Positions 1 to 7,129 of a stretch of DNA of 19,615 nucleotides are shown piece by piece. How positions within the stretch are numbered: the first letter of the stretch is position 1; each line of letters begins with the position of its first letter. Source of the stretch: Arenicella sp. (GTDB lineage: Bacteria; Pseudomonadota; Gammaproteobacteria; Arenicellales; Arenicellaceae); NCBI GenBank assembly GCA_023299895.1, contig JALZWI010000003.1:1-19615 (forward strand). The letters are read 5' to 3'. The notes below the pieces were generated by a model. The model searched no databases. It had not been told where the DNA came from and worked only from the letters and a program-made list of their open reading frames with translations. Made by a program: the position numbers and the translations under genes.

Positions 1-866
1 GTATTTTTCATCAACATGGCAACGGTCATTGGCCCTACACCGCCCGGTACAGGCGTGATAGCACCAGCGACTTCTTTGACGTCATCAAAATTGACGTCGC
101 CGACAAGGCGGTAGCCACGTGAGTGCTCTAGGTCGTCGACGCGATTAATGCCCACATCAATAACTGTGGCACCCGGTTTAACCATGCCGTGGGTAACGAA
201 CTCTGGGACACCGATAGCAGCAATTAAGATATCCGCTTGACGTGTGAAATTAGCCAAATGGTCAGTGCCACTATGACAGCAAGTAACAGTACAATTGGCT
301 TTTGCCCCTTTTTGCACCAAAATACTCATCAACGGTTTGCCGACAATATTGCTTCGGCCAATAATGACGGCATGCTTGCCAGACATCTCGATGCCACTGC
401 GGGTGATGAGTTCAGGAATACCAGACGGTGTGCAAGGCGCTAGGCAATCTATGCCGATGCTTAATTTTCCAACGTTTTCTGGGTGAAAACCATCTACATC
501 ATTCTGCGGATCAATGCGTTCGATAACGCGCTCTTCGTTCATATGGCGCGGTAGTGGTAGTTGCACTAATATGCCGTGCACTGAGACATCTTGGTTGAGT
601 TTGTCGATCTCATCTAATAAATCTTGTTCTGATATATCACTTTCTAGTTCGACCTTAATCGATTTAATGCCGGTCTCTTCACAAGCCCTGACTTTACTGC
701 CAACATAAGCTTTGGATGCTGGGTTGCTGCCAACTAATATCACAGCCAAACAGGGGTGCACGTCTCGTTTTTTAAGTTGACTAACTTCAATCGCGACTTC
801 TGAACGAATCTCCGCGGCGATGGCTTTGCCATCAATAATTTTTGCGGTTTTATCTTTTTTACTCAT
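1..866 (-). CDS. folD: FolD, methylenetetrahydrofolate dehydrogenase/cyclohydrolase (3' end off window)
   Basis: Bifunctional cytosolic enzyme that oxidises 5,10-methylene-THF with NADP+ and then hydrolyses methenyl-THF to 10-formyl-THF, feeding purine and formyl-Met synthesis. Translating the minus strand from ATG 866-864 gives 288 uninterrupted codons before the window edge. Recognised motifs are YVGSK with the catalytic Lys followed by ACEETG, VQLPLP, DVDGFHP, the Rossmann stretch GRSNIVGKP, and PGGVGPMTVAML near the C terminus. Compared with E. coli FolD (288 aa) only about the last 10-15 residues should be missing. The start lies 7 nt after the tatC stop, with no clear Shine-Dalgarno, so translation may depend on tatC and the gene is probably the distal member of the his-tat string. 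Identification is firm; the missing end is due to the window border, not decay. Confidence 0.95.
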   Translation of the reverse strand, partial: MSKKDKTAKIIDGKAIAAEIRSEVAIEVSQLKKRDVHPCLAVILVGSNPASKAYVGSKVRACEETGIKSIKVELESDISEQDLLDEIDKLNQDVSVHGILVQLPLPRHMNEERVIERIDPQNDVDGFHPENVGKLSIGIDCLAPCTPSGIPELITRSGIEMSGKHAVIIGRSNIVGKPLMSILVQKGAKANCTVTCCHSGTDHLANFTRQADILIAAIGVPEFVTHGMVKPGATVIDVGINRVDDLEHSRGYRLVGDVNFDDVKEVAGAITPVPGGVGPMTVAMLMKN

Positions 867-873
867 TTTTTAC

Positions 874-1683
874 TTAATCAAGGTCTTCTGAAGTTTCTTT
901 ATTAAGATCATTTTGCTCCATTTTGCGCGCAAAAAATAGGCCTAATTCAAACAATAAGTAAACGGGTATGGCTAAAAATAGTTGCGAAAAAATATCGGGT
1001 GGTGTCATCAACATACCCACAACAAAAGCACCTAACAAAATATAGGGGCGTTGTTTGGCCATGTTATCAGTCGATACAATGCCCATTCGTGCTAATAACA
1101 CTGTTGCGATGGGTACTTCAAAGGCAAAGCCAAAAGCAAAAAATAATTTCAACGCAAAACTCATATAGGAGCTGATGTCGGTCATTACCGCAACGCCTTC
1201 AGGTGCCATGCCAACAAAAAAGGCAAAAATTATTGGGAACACCACATAATAAGCAAACATGATGCCGCAATAAAACAACACGGTACTGGACACGATCAAT
1301 GGTAATACTAGTCGCTTTTCGGTGCTGTAGAGCCCAGGCGCGACAAAGGCCCAAATTTGATATAGAACCATTGGAATTGCCACCGCAAAAGCCACCGCAA
1401 ATGCAAACTTGAACGGAATAAAAAATGGCCCGTGTGGTTCGGTTGAGATCATTGTGCCGCCTTGTGGCAGACTGGTAAGGAGTGGCTTGGCGAACCATTC
1501 ATATAATTCAGACGCGAATGGCACTAAACAAAAGAACACCACTAGGATTGTGCCGGCAGCCCACAGTAAACGGTTTCGCAGCTCGACTAAATGCGAAATA
1601 AAACTCTCACCATGCTGTTGGGCGGTTGGTTCTTGTTGGTCGTTTAGGGCCGTTTCAGCACTAATGGTTTTCTCATCGCTCAT
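874..1683 (-). CDS. tatC: Sec-independent protein translocase subunit TatC
   Basis: Six-helix inner-membrane core of the twin-arginine translocase, which with TatB forms the receptor for RR signal peptides and exports folded proteins. The 269-aa product has the hallmark N-terminal signal-binding segment FISHLVELRNRLL (residues 28-40, with the conserved Glu34) and YQIWAFVAPGLYSTEKR (residues 108-124, with conserved Glu122), followed by further hydrophobic helices. It is slightly longer than E. coli TatC (258 aa) because about 25 polar, Gln-rich residues precede the first conserved block. The start at 1683 is preceded by a tandem repeat in which the same ATGAGC context recurs. I chose this ATG because it is the only repeat copy in frame with TatC; each upstream copy runs into a TGA. 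Its ATG overlaps the TGA of a six-codon mini-ORF (ATGA), so expression is probably translationally coupled. Confidence 0.96.
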   Translation of the reverse strand: MSDEKTISAETALNDQQEPTAQQHGESFISHLVELRNRLLWAAGTILVVFFCLVPFASELYEWFAKPLLTSLPQGGTMISTEPHGPFFIPFKFAFAVAFAVAIPMVLYQIWAFVAPGLYSTEKRLVLPLIVSSTVLFYCGIMFAYYVVFPIIFAFFVGMAPEGVAVMTDISSYMSFALKLFFAFGFAFEVPIATVLLARMGIVSTDNMAKQRPYILLGAFVVGMLMTPPDIFSQLFLAIPVYLLFELGLFFARKMEQNDLNKETSEDLD

Positions 1684-1778
1684 GCTGTTTTATTGCTCAT
1701 GCTGTTTTATTGCTCATGGCTGCTTTATTGCTCATGGCTGCTTTATTGCTCATGGCTGCTTTTTTGCTCATGGCTGTT
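1678..1778 (-). repeat. Tandem 17-18 bp repeat at the tatB-tatC junction carrying repeated ATGA stop/start overlaps
   Basis: On the plus strand the units are 1678-1694 and 1695-1711 (17 bp each), 1712-1729, 1730-1747 and 1748-1765 (18 bp each), plus a partial copy at 1766-1778 inside the tatB end. On the coding strand the 18-bp unit reads AATAAAGCAGCCATGAGC; the 17-bp form reads AATAAAACAGCATGAGC. Every unit contains ATGA, a stop in one frame overlapping a start in another. The likely ancestral state is a single CCATGAGC overlap joining tatB directly to tatC, multiplied by slippage. Loss of one C in the two tatC-proximal units shifts frame twice, leaving a 24-codon ORF, then a six-codon ORF (ATG 1700-1698, TGA 1682-1680), then tatC, each joined by ATGA. 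Confidence 0.95.
1697..1771 (-). CDS. 24-codon mini-ORF between tatB and tatC (possible relay ORF)
   Basis: Reading from the ATG that overlaps the tatB stop (1771-1769), the tandem repeat encodes MSKKAA, then MSNKAA twice, then MSNKTA, and stops at TGA 1699-1697. That TGA overlaps the ATG of a second, six-codon ORF. All four in-frame ATGs lead to the same stop. The peptide is low-complexity repeat translation and I do not propose a function for it. Its plausible role is to keep ribosomes terminating and re-initiating between tatB and tatC. No strong Shine-Dalgarno precedes any of the starts. Seen directly: the reading frame. Inferred: that it is translated. Confidence 0.3.
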   Translation of the reverse strand: MSKKAAMSNKAAMSNKAAMSNKTA

Positions 1779-2319
1779 GCTCAGTTTTTTTACTGACTGC
1801 TTTCTTAGTTGCCTTTTTAGAGACTTTTTTGGCTGCTTTTTTAGTTGTCTTCTTGCTTACCTTTTTCTTTGTTTTTTTGTTTGCTGTTTTATTTGCCGCT
1901 ACTTTCTTTTTGTTGGCTTTTTTCTTAGTGATTTTTTTGCTAGCGTCTTTCTCAGACGTTACTTGCTTAACACTGGCCGTAGCGCTGGCTATCGGCAGCA
2001 TTTCACCTTCTGGACCTATTACGTCTTCTGATCCGTCAGGATTTTCAATTTTAGTCTCATGCGAGTCGGCCAGGTCTCGGCCTAATTGTTTCATATCATT
2101 TTTAAAGTTGCTGACTTCTCTTTTCGCTTCTTTGAGCCCTTCAAATGGGTCGCCGCCGAGTTCATTACGCATTTCACTACGAATACGAAACATTCCTTGA
2201 CGCGCTTTGCGCACAAAAAAAGCAGCTTGTTTAGCAACTTCAGGCAAGCGCTCTGGACCAAGCACTAGCAGTAGCACAACTGCGATTACCAGCAGTTCCC
2301 AAAAACCAATATCAAACAC
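1768..2319 (-). CDS. tatB: Twin-arginine translocase subunit TatB with lysine-repeat tail
   Basis: Single-span membrane protein that partners TatC in twin-arginine signal recognition. The start is GTG (2319-2317) and gives the classic MFDIGFWELLVIAVVLLLVLGPERLP, where residues 6-20 form the membrane helix and GPERLP the hinge. An amphipathic, charged helix follows (about 25-85). Length is 183 aa, within the usual TatB range. The C terminus is unusual: residues 124-178 contain 27 lysines in 55 positions, largely in a four-residue KK-x-x rhythm, with almost no acidic residues. The antisense strand of this stretch is correspondingly T-rich and produces a spurious Phe/Leu-rich ORF. The TGA stop overlaps an ATG (ATGA) that begins the junction repeat. 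tatA lies 28 nt upstream. Confidence 0.95.
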   Translation of the reverse strand: MFDIGFWELLVIAVVLLLVLGPERLPEVAKQAAFFVRKARQGMFRIRSEMRNELGGDPFEGLKEAKREVSNFKNDMKQLGRDLADSHETKIENPDGSEDVIGPEGEMLPIASATASVKQVTSEKDASKKITKKKANKKKVAANKTANKKTKKKVSKKTTKKAAKKVSKKATKKAVSKKTEQQP

Positions 2320-2347
2320 GATTGCGTTTTAAATGTCTGAGTAAACG

Positions 2348-2566
2348 TTAACTTTTTTGATCGCTTGATGATTCAGCCGGCTCAACATCTTCTTCTGCAA
2401 CTTCTTCGCCTTCTTTTTCTGTATCTTCAGTAATCGCTTTTTTAAAGCCTTTAACAGCACCACCTAAATCACCACCAATACCGCGTAGCTTTTTGGTGCC
2501 AAAAATTAATGCCACTATCACTAAAACAATTAATAACTGCCAAATTGAAATGCCGCCTAAGCCCAT
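2348..2566 (-). CDS. tatA: Twin-arginine translocase subunit TatA
   Basis: Small pore-forming Tat subunit that oligomerises around the TatBC receptor to pass folded proteins across the inner membrane. The 72-aa product has an N-terminal membrane helix ([18 protein letters not shown], about residues 6-23), the signature FGTKKLR hinge, the amphipathic [15 protein letters not shown] helix, and an acidic, unstructured tail, all typical of TatA. A good Shine-Dalgarno (GAGGAT) lies about 7 nt before the ATG, unlike most neighbours, which fits TatA being made in excess over TatB and TatC. It sits between hisE (42 nt) and tatB (28 nt) in the same direction. Confidence 0.96.
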   Translation of the reverse strand: MGLGGISIWQLLIVLVIVALIFGTKKLRGIGGDLGGAVKGFKKAITEDTEKEGEEVAEEDVEPAESSSDQKS

Positions 2567-2608
2567 GTTTTTATCCTCAATTGTGTATTCGTTTAATTTA
2601 AAAAATAG

Positions 2609-2932
2609 TTATGGCTTGCGCGAAGCCTTTTCTTCTAACCCTGATGTGCCCATACGTCGAGCAAGTTCATCTGTCACCATTGCGGGGTCAAGTACTTGCT
2701 GCGCTAGCAACACCAATGTGTGAAACCATAAATCTGCGATTTCATAAATAATTTTTTCAGGATCGCCATCTTTTGCTGCCATCACTGTTTCAGTCGCTTC
2801 TTCACCAATCTTTTTTAAGATAGTGTCTAAGCCTTTTTTTGCAAGAGATGCAACATACGACGAATCTCCACCCACATCAAGTCTCTTGACTAATGTCTCA
2901 TGCAATTGCGTTAACACATCTTGATTACTCAT
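2609..2932 (-). CDS. hisE: Phosphoribosyl-ATP pyrophosphatase HisE
   Basis: Second step of histidine biosynthesis: hydrolyses PR-ATP to PR-AMP and pyrophosphate in the cytosol. The 107-aa product matches the stand-alone HisE family. An all-alpha MazG-like fold is indicated by the metal-binding acidic residues in [17 protein letters not shown] (Glu44, Glu45, Glu48) and [14 protein letters not shown] (Glu64, Asp67). It is not fused to HisI as in enterobacteria; hisI lies 10 nt upstream as a separate gene, so the two consecutive steps are co-transcribed. Start is ATG at 2932. Confidence 0.96.
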   Translation of the reverse strand: MSNQDVLTQLHETLVKRLDVGGDSSYVASLAKKGLDTILKKIGEEATETVMAAKDGDPEKIIYEIADLWFHTLVLLAQQVLDPAMVTDELARRMGTSGLEEKASRKP

Positions 2933-2942
2933 ATCTTAGCGC

Positions 2943-3332
2943 CTATTTAGAAGTATATATTTCAAACGGGTCTTTTATGACTGACTCAACAGTTTGCCAT
3001 TGTCCATCATTATACACTCGATAAAAGCAACTTTGGCGCCCGGTATGACACGCGATACCGCCTTTTTGTTCAACCGTTAGCAATATGACATCTGCATCGC
3101 AATCGAGTCGAACCTCTTTTACTATCTGCTGGTGACCAGACTCTTCGCCTTTACGCCATAGCTTTTTTCGTGAACGTGACCAGTAGACAGCGCGTTTTGT
3201 CTCTACTGTTTCTTGCAAAGCGTGCGCATTCATCCAGGCCACCATCAAGGTTTTACCTGTTTCGGCATCTTGGGCAATAGCGGGTACTAGACCTGCGTCA
3301 TTCCACTTAATTTGTTGTAGCCAGTCAGTCAT
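2943..3332 (-). CDS. hisI: Phosphoribosyl-AMP cyclohydrolase HisI
   Basis: Third step of histidine biosynthesis: a zinc and magnesium enzyme opening the purine ring of PR-AMP to give ProFAR. From ATG 3332 it is 129 aa. The conserved blocks are [32 protein letters not shown], and the metal sites LDCDAD (Asp77, Cys78, Asp79, Asp81) and [14 protein letters not shown] (Cys95, Cys102). I prefer the ATG at 3332 over a TTG two codons upstream at 3338. HisI families usually begin close to the conserved WL.. segment, and neither start has a strong ribosome binding site. It is separated by about 17 nt from hisF. Confidence 0.95.
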   Translation of the reverse strand: MTDWLQQIKWNDAGLVPAIAQDAETGKTLMVAWMNAHALQETVETKRAVYWSRSRKKLWRKGEESGHQQIVKEVRLDCDADVILLTVEQKGGIACHTGRQSCFYRVYNDGQWQTVESVIKDPFEIYTSK

Positions 3333-3349
3333 CGTCAATATATACGGTT

Positions 3350-4132
3350 TTAAATTCGCACCTCAAGCCCCGCAGCTTGCATCGCTTGCTTGGCTTCTAA
3401 CACTGTGTATTCGCCAAAATGAAAAATGCTCGCCGCCAATACGGCATCTGCACCCCCTATTTGCACACCTTCGACCAAGTGCTGCAAGTTACCTACACCA
3501 CCAGACGCAATCACCGGAATAGCCACTGCCTCAGAGACGGCTTGGGTTAACTTCAAATCATACCCCGCTTTGGTGCCATCGCCGTCCATGCTGGTCAATA
3601 AAATCTCACCAGCTCCGTAGTCGGCCATTTTTTTAGCCCAGACTATGGCATCGATACCGGTTTCTTTACGGCCGCCGTGGGTGAATATTTCCCAGCGATC
3701 GGCATCATCATCGCGATCAAAGAACGACGTCTGTTTGGCATCAATCGCCACAACAATGCATTGCGAACCAAAGTGTCCGGATGCTTCTTTAATAAAGTCT
3801 GGGTTAAACACGGCAGTACTATTGATTGAGACTTTATCAGCACCTGCATTCAATAAAGTGCGAATATCTTTTAGCTCGCGAATACCACCACCCACCGTTA
3901 ATGGAATAAACACTTCGCTTGCGACTTGTTCAACCACATGAATAATCGTATCTCGATTATCAGACGTCGCGGTAATATCTAAAAAGGTGATTTCGTCTGC
4001 GCCTTGTTCGTTATATCTTTTAGCCACTTCAACTGGGTCGCCCGCATCGCGGATATCGACAAAGTTGACGCCTTTGACAACGCGGCCGTTATCAACATCA
4101 AGGCAAGGAATAATTCGTTTAGCTAAAGGCAT
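3350..4132 (-). CDS. hisF: Imidazole glycerol phosphate synthase subunit HisF
   Basis: Cyclase subunit of IGP synthase. It uses ammonia delivered by HisH to convert PRFAR to imidazole glycerol phosphate and AICAR, linking histidine and purine synthesis. The 260-aa (beta/alpha)8 barrel has both catalytic aspartates in context: [15 protein letters not shown] (Asp12) and VVAIDAKQ (Asp131). It also has the phosphate-binding TVGGGIRE and [12 protein letters not shown] loops. Start ATG 4132 gives [12 protein letters not shown], a standard N terminus. Its partner hisH is two genes upstream, with hisA between them, the common order hisB-hisH-hisA-hisF. Confidence 0.97.
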   Translation of the reverse strand: MPLAKRIIPCLDVDNGRVVKGVNFVDIRDAGDPVEVAKRYNEQGADEITFLDITATSDNRDTIIHVVEQVASEVFIPLTVGGGIRELKDIRTLLNAGADKVSINSTAVFNPDFIKEASGHFGSQCIVVAIDAKQTSFFDRDDDADRWEIFTHGGRKETGIDAIVWAKKMADYGAGEILLTSMDGDGTKAGYDLKLTQAVSEAVAIPVIASGGVGNLQHLVEGVQIGGADAVLAASIFHFGEYTVLEAKQAMQAAGLEVRI

Positions 4133-4148
4133 TATATATGTGCTAGTT

Positions 4149-4895
4149 CTATGATTTTGCTACTTCGTGCTCATCAAGATACGCCTGGCCTTTAGCAAAG
4201 TCCAAGGTACCTTCATAAATAGCTCGACCAGTAATCACGCCATTGACACCTGAGTCTTCAATTTTTTGTAACGCAATCAAGTCATCCATATTCGTCACAC
4301 CGCCACTAGCGATGACTGGAATACGAATGGCCTCTGCCAATTTTTTGGTGGCGTCAATATTCACCCCTTGCATCATGCCATCACGGGCAATATCAGTATA
4401 AATAATAGCGTGTACGCCATCTTCTTCAAAGTGCTGAGCCAGGTCAATCACATTATGTTTTGATAATTTTGCCCATCCATCAATCGCGACTTTGCCGTCT
4501 TTGGCATCTAGACCAACAATGATGTGGCCCGAGTACTGCGTCGCAATTTCACTGACGAACTCTGGCTCATTAACCGCTCTAGTACCGATAATAACGTATT
4601 GAACACCGGCATTTAGATAGGCTTCAATCGTTTTTTCATCACGAATGCCACCACCTATTTGAATTGGCACGCTCGGGTGACGTTCGGCTATTTCATGAAT
4701 CACGTCGGCATTGGCTGGCTTGCCTGCAAATGCGCCATCAAGGTCGACCAAGTGAATTCGCTTAGCGCCAAGCGCTACCCATTTATCCGCCATCTCGACA
4801 GGGCTGTCACTGAAAATGGTTGAGTCTTCCATCAGGCCCTGACGTAGACGAACACATTTACCTTCTTTAATATCAATCGCTGGAATTAATAACAT
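4149..4895 (-). CDS. hisA: ProFAR isomerase HisA
   Basis: Fourth step of histidine biosynthesis: Amadori rearrangement of ProFAR to PRFAR in the cytosol. The 248-aa barrel is a paralogue of HisF. Visible landmarks are [16 protein letters not shown] with catalytic Asp8, [17 protein letters not shown], the second acid in [10 protein letters not shown] (Asp130), YTDIARDGM, and the C-terminal phosphate loop VIASGGV. Length matches the family. It lies 16 nt upstream of hisF and 41 nt downstream of hisH. Confidence 0.97.
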   Translation of the reverse strand: MLLIPAIDIKEGKCVRLRQGLMEDSTIFSDSPVEMADKWVALGAKRIHLVDLDGAFAGKPANADVIHEIAERHPSVPIQIGGGIRDEKTIEAYLNAGVQYVIIGTRAVNEPEFVSEIATQYSGHIIVGLDAKDGKVAIDGWAKLSKHNVIDLAQHFEEDGVHAIIYTDIARDGMMQGVNIDATKKLAEAIRIPVIASGGVTNMDDLIALQKIEDSGVNGVITGRAIYEGTLDFAKGQAYLDEHEVAKS

Positions 4896-4936
4896 GCTAC
4901 TTTCTCTAAATACTCTTATTTAAGGTTTACTGATAT

Positions 4937-5593
4937 CTAAGCAGCGCCATTCCACTGCGTAAAATTCTTCAGCAATTGTAAGCCATCACGATGACTTTTT
5001 TCTGGGTGAAACTGCACTGCGAAAAGGTTTTTTGCACCAACAGCGGCAATAAACTGGTGTCCATAATCTGCCACACCATAGACCATGCCCAAATTGGCAT
5101 CTTCTGAAGCATTGGCGCAATAACTGTGCACAAAATAAAAATAGGCATCGTCGTCTATCGACTGCCACAGGGGGTGTTCTTGTGTTTGCCCGACTTGGTT
5201 CCAGCCCATTTGCGGAATTTTTAATCGTTCATCATTTGTATCCCGGTCTTGATGAAAATGCTTGAAGTGTCTCACTGAACCGTCAAACAAGCCGAGACCA
5301 GGCATGCCGCCATCTTCTTCGCAGTGGTCAAAAAGAGCCTGCATGCCAACACAAATACCAAGCAAAGGTTTTTCTTGTATTGCTTGAGTGATGACTGTTT
5401 CAAGTTCACGCTCTCGTAGAACTTTAAACCAAGTGCCAATCGCGCCTTGGCCCGGCATGACAATTCTATCAGCATTGTTAATAACGCGACTATCGCTAGT
5501 CGCAATCACGTTTGCATCGGGTGCAACCGTCTTTATCGCCTGCTCTACTGAACGGAGATTACCAATACCTAGATCGATGATGGCTATTTGCAT
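4937..5593 (-). CDS. hisH: Imidazole glycerol phosphate synthase subunit HisH
   Basis: Class I glutamine amidotransferase subunit of IGP synthase, which releases ammonia from glutamine and channels it to HisF. The 218-aa product carries the full triad: nucleophile Cys81 in LLGICVGMQAL, and His196/Glu198 in VQFHPEKS. The N-terminal IIDLGIGNLRSV and the oxyanion-strand MPGQGAIG are as expected for HisH. Start is ATG 5593; the stop leaves 41 nt to hisA. It is preceded by hisB with a 20-nt gap. Confidence 0.97.
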   Translation of the reverse strand: MQIAIIDLGIGNLRSVEQAIKTVAPDANVIATSDSRVINNADRIVMPGQGAIGTWFKVLRERELETVITQAIQEKPLLGICVGMQALFDHCEEDGGMPGLGLFDGSVRHFKHFHQDRDTNDERLKIPQMGWNQVGQTQEHPLWQSIDDDAYFYFVHSYCANASEDANLGMVYGVADYGHQFIAAVGAKNLFAVQFHPEKSHRDGLQLLKNFTQWNGAA

Positions 5594-5613
5594 GACGCTA
5601 CAAAGTTTAAAGT

Positions 5614-6207
5614 TTATAAACTGCCTTTAGTTGATGGAATGACGCCTGCGCTGCGCTCATCGTGCTCAAGCGCCATACGTAGGGCACGGCCAAAAGCTTT
5701 AAAAATAGTTTCGGCGATGTGATGAGCATTTTTACCGCGGATATTATCAATGTGCAGTGTCAGGCGCGCATGATTGACGAAACCATGAAAAAACTCATCA
5801 AATAAATCGACATCAAACCCACCAATTCGTGCACGTCTATAATCAACGCTGTGCATTACGGTTGGGCGGCCAGAAAAATCAATGACTACTCGACTTAAAG
5901 CCTCATCTAATGGCACATAAGCATGGCCGTAACGACGAATACCTTTTTTATCACCCAAAGCTTCGGCAAAAGCCTGCCCTAAGGTAATGCCAATATCTTC
6001 AGTCGTGTGATGGTCATCAATATGTAGATCGCCTTTGCAGCTGATGTCCATATCGATTAAGCCATGACGGCCGATTTGATCCATCATGTGCTCCAAAAAA
6101 GGCACACCGGTATCAAAATTACACGACCCTGAGCCATCAAGGTTTATCTTGACGGATATTTCGGTCTCGCTGGTATTGCGGACTACTTCTGCTGTTCTTT
6201 GGATCAC
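5614..6207 (-). CDS. hisB: Imidazoleglycerol-phosphate dehydratase HisB (monofunctional)
   Basis: Manganese enzyme that dehydrates imidazole glycerol phosphate to imidazole acetol-phosphate. At 197 aa this is only the dehydratase; the histidinol-phosphatase domain of enterobacterial HisB is absent, so a separate phosphatase is needed elsewhere. Duplicated metal-binding motifs are visible: [13 protein letters not shown] (Glu39, His40), [10 protein letters not shown] (His65-67, Glu70) and [17 protein letters not shown]. The start is GTG at 6207-6205, the only reasonable initiator before the conserved [14 protein letters not shown] segment. It is the first gene of the his-tat-folD string, and a TTGACA-type promoter lies just upstream. 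Confidence 0.96.
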   Translation of the reverse strand: MIQRTAEVVRNTSETEISVKINLDGSGSCNFDTGVPFLEHMMDQIGRHGLIDMDISCKGDLHIDDHHTTEDIGITLGQAFAEALGDKKGIRRYGHAYVPLDEALSRVVIDFSGRPTVMHSVDYRRARIGGFDVDLFDEFFHGFVNHARLTLHIDNIRGKNAHHIAETIFKAFGRALRMALEHDERSAGVIPSTKGSL

Positions 6208-6216
6208 TTTGCTTAA

Positions 6217-6246
6217 AATCTATGTTTAGTGCGATTTGATTGTCAA
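6217..6246 (-). promoter_or_regulatory. Candidate sigma-70 promoter of the hisB-led operon
   Basis: On the minus strand a perfect TTGACA (6246-6241) is followed after 18 nt by TAGATT (6222-6217; 4 of 6 to TATAAT). Transcription would begin around 6210, only a few nucleotides before the GTG of hisB at 6207, implying a leaderless or nearly leaderless message. No His-rich leader peptide or attenuator was found upstream. The hexamers are seen directly; activity and start site are inferred. Confidence 0.45.
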
Positions 6247-6329
6247 TTTTAGCAAAATTAGGCTCAAGGTTATATAGAAACTAGCATGCATATTGCAGTT
6301 GTCTTATTATCAAACAGTCTTATATAAAT

Positions 6330-6575
6330 ATGGCTATTATGAAAAATTTACCTGTCATTGGCACTATGCCTAAAAAGTATCGTAGCTTTATTCGTGAAAA
6401 AGCGATCAGTTACGCACGCACCCGAATTATTGTCGCTGGTGGCGACCCAGCCAAATTCAACTCAGATGATTTAGAAGTGGTGGTTCGCGAAGAAGAAGAT
6501 AAGATTAAAAGCAATATCAAACAAAAAGGCATTCTTGTGGTGCTGGCCTTATTAGGCCTTAACCTATTCGGTTAA
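6330..6575 (+). CDS. Small protein with C-terminal hydrophobic segment, function unknown
   Basis: I do not recognise this 81-aa protein. It has a basic N-terminal half (PKKYRSFIREKAISYARTR), a short GGDPAKFNSDDLEVVV segment, a charged helix REEEDKIKSNIKQKG, and a terminal hydrophobic stretch (about residues 67-80, GILVVLALLGLNLF) that could act as a tail anchor. Most of the protein would then sit in the cytoplasm. The start could be ATG 6330 or ATG 6339; neither has a Shine-Dalgarno. A second small membrane-protein gene follows 17 nt later in the same direction, so the two probably form a transcription unit divergent from hisB. It could be an accessory of a membrane complex, but nothing in the sequence tells which. 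Confidence 0.7.
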   Translation: MAIMKNLPVIGTMPKKYRSFIREKAISYARTRIIVAGGDPAKFNSDDLEVVVREEEDKIKSNIKQKGILVVLALLGLNLFG

Positions 6576-6592
6576 GCACTTAGCTACTAATC

Positions 6593-6985
6593 ATGTTTAA
6601 ACAAGTTTTCAGGCTCACCTTTGTTACTTTTATTTGGAAACAATATAAAAGAGTCATTGTCTCTAGTGCTTTATTATTCGCCTACCTTTGGTTTGTCGGT
6701 TTTGCCCACTCTGAATATTTAAACTTTGCTACTCAAGAAAAAATACAAAACGTCGGCAAGAGCTTTTTCATTAAATGGGTTGCGCTAATTTTAGGTGTGG
6801 CGGCTTATTTGTTATTTCATTATCTCACGCCAAGTCGCAAAAACCTGAAAAAAGATAAAACCAAAGAAGCGATAAAAGTTATGCCTTTGGCGGATGGTGA
6901 ACCAGATCCTTTTGATGAAATACGCACCAAGGAAAAACTAAGGAGTCGCGCCGAAATTCTTATCGACGGGCATAAATCGAAATAG
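6593..6985 (+). CDS. Two-span membrane protein with charged C-terminal tail, function unknown
   Basis: This 130-aa protein has two predicted membrane helices (about residues 21-38, VIVSSALLFAYLWFVGFA, and 61-78, KWVALILGVAAYLLFHYL). A 22-residue, probably periplasmic loop joins them, and a basic then mixed-charge C-terminal tail follows (SRKNLKKDKTK, later DPFDEIRTKEKLRSRAEILIDGHKSK). Basic residues flank both helices on the same side (KQYKR and SRKNLKK), predicting both termini in the cytoplasm. I cannot assign a family. It lies 17 nt after the 81-aa gene and ends 144 nt before the convergent gluQ. Real-gene status is supported by the coherent membrane topology and the absence of any competing ORF of note. 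Confidence 0.75.
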   Translation: MFKQVFRLTFVTFIWKQYKRVIVSSALLFAYLWFVGFAHSEYLNFATQEKIQNVGKSFFIKWVALILGVAAYLLFHYLTPSRKNLKKDKTKEAIKVMPLADGEPDPFDEIRTKEKLRSRAEILIDGHKSK

Positions 6986-7129
6986 CCGTTAAGTCTGGAA
7001 AGACCATTTTTTGCAAAAAGGTCGATACCGCACGACATAGTCAAAATAAAAAAGGCTGTTTTCCAATAAGTCGGTCGAAATCAATCAGGCATGGGTGATG
7101 TGACTAACCGAACAATACTGAAATAGTTC
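6986..7129. other. Convergent intergenic spacer between the small membrane genes and gluQ; no clear gene
   Basis: Both flanking genes end here. On the plus strand a short stem GTCT-GGAA-AGAC followed by CATTTTTT (about 6995-7015) could be a weak intrinsic terminator, overlapping a small palindrome TTTTTGCAAAAA. The stem is only 4 bp, so this is tentative. Nothing else was recognised. Confidence 0.25.

Noticed and set aside
237..708. Three plus-strand ORFs of 63-68 aa near the left edge
   Set aside because: All lie antisense to folD, whose minus-strand frame is intact with family motifs across the whole region.
1409..2200. 263-aa plus-strand ORF, Phe/Leu-rich and membrane-like
   Set aside because: It is the antisense of tatC and of the TatB lysine tail; AAA/AAG codons read backwards give Phe and Leu. 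The minus-strand genes have clear family motifs.
6223..6300. Possible His-rich leader peptide/attenuator before hisB
   Set aside because: The only short minus-strand ORF here (ATG near 6285) has just two His codons, no run of His and no terminator hairpin after it.
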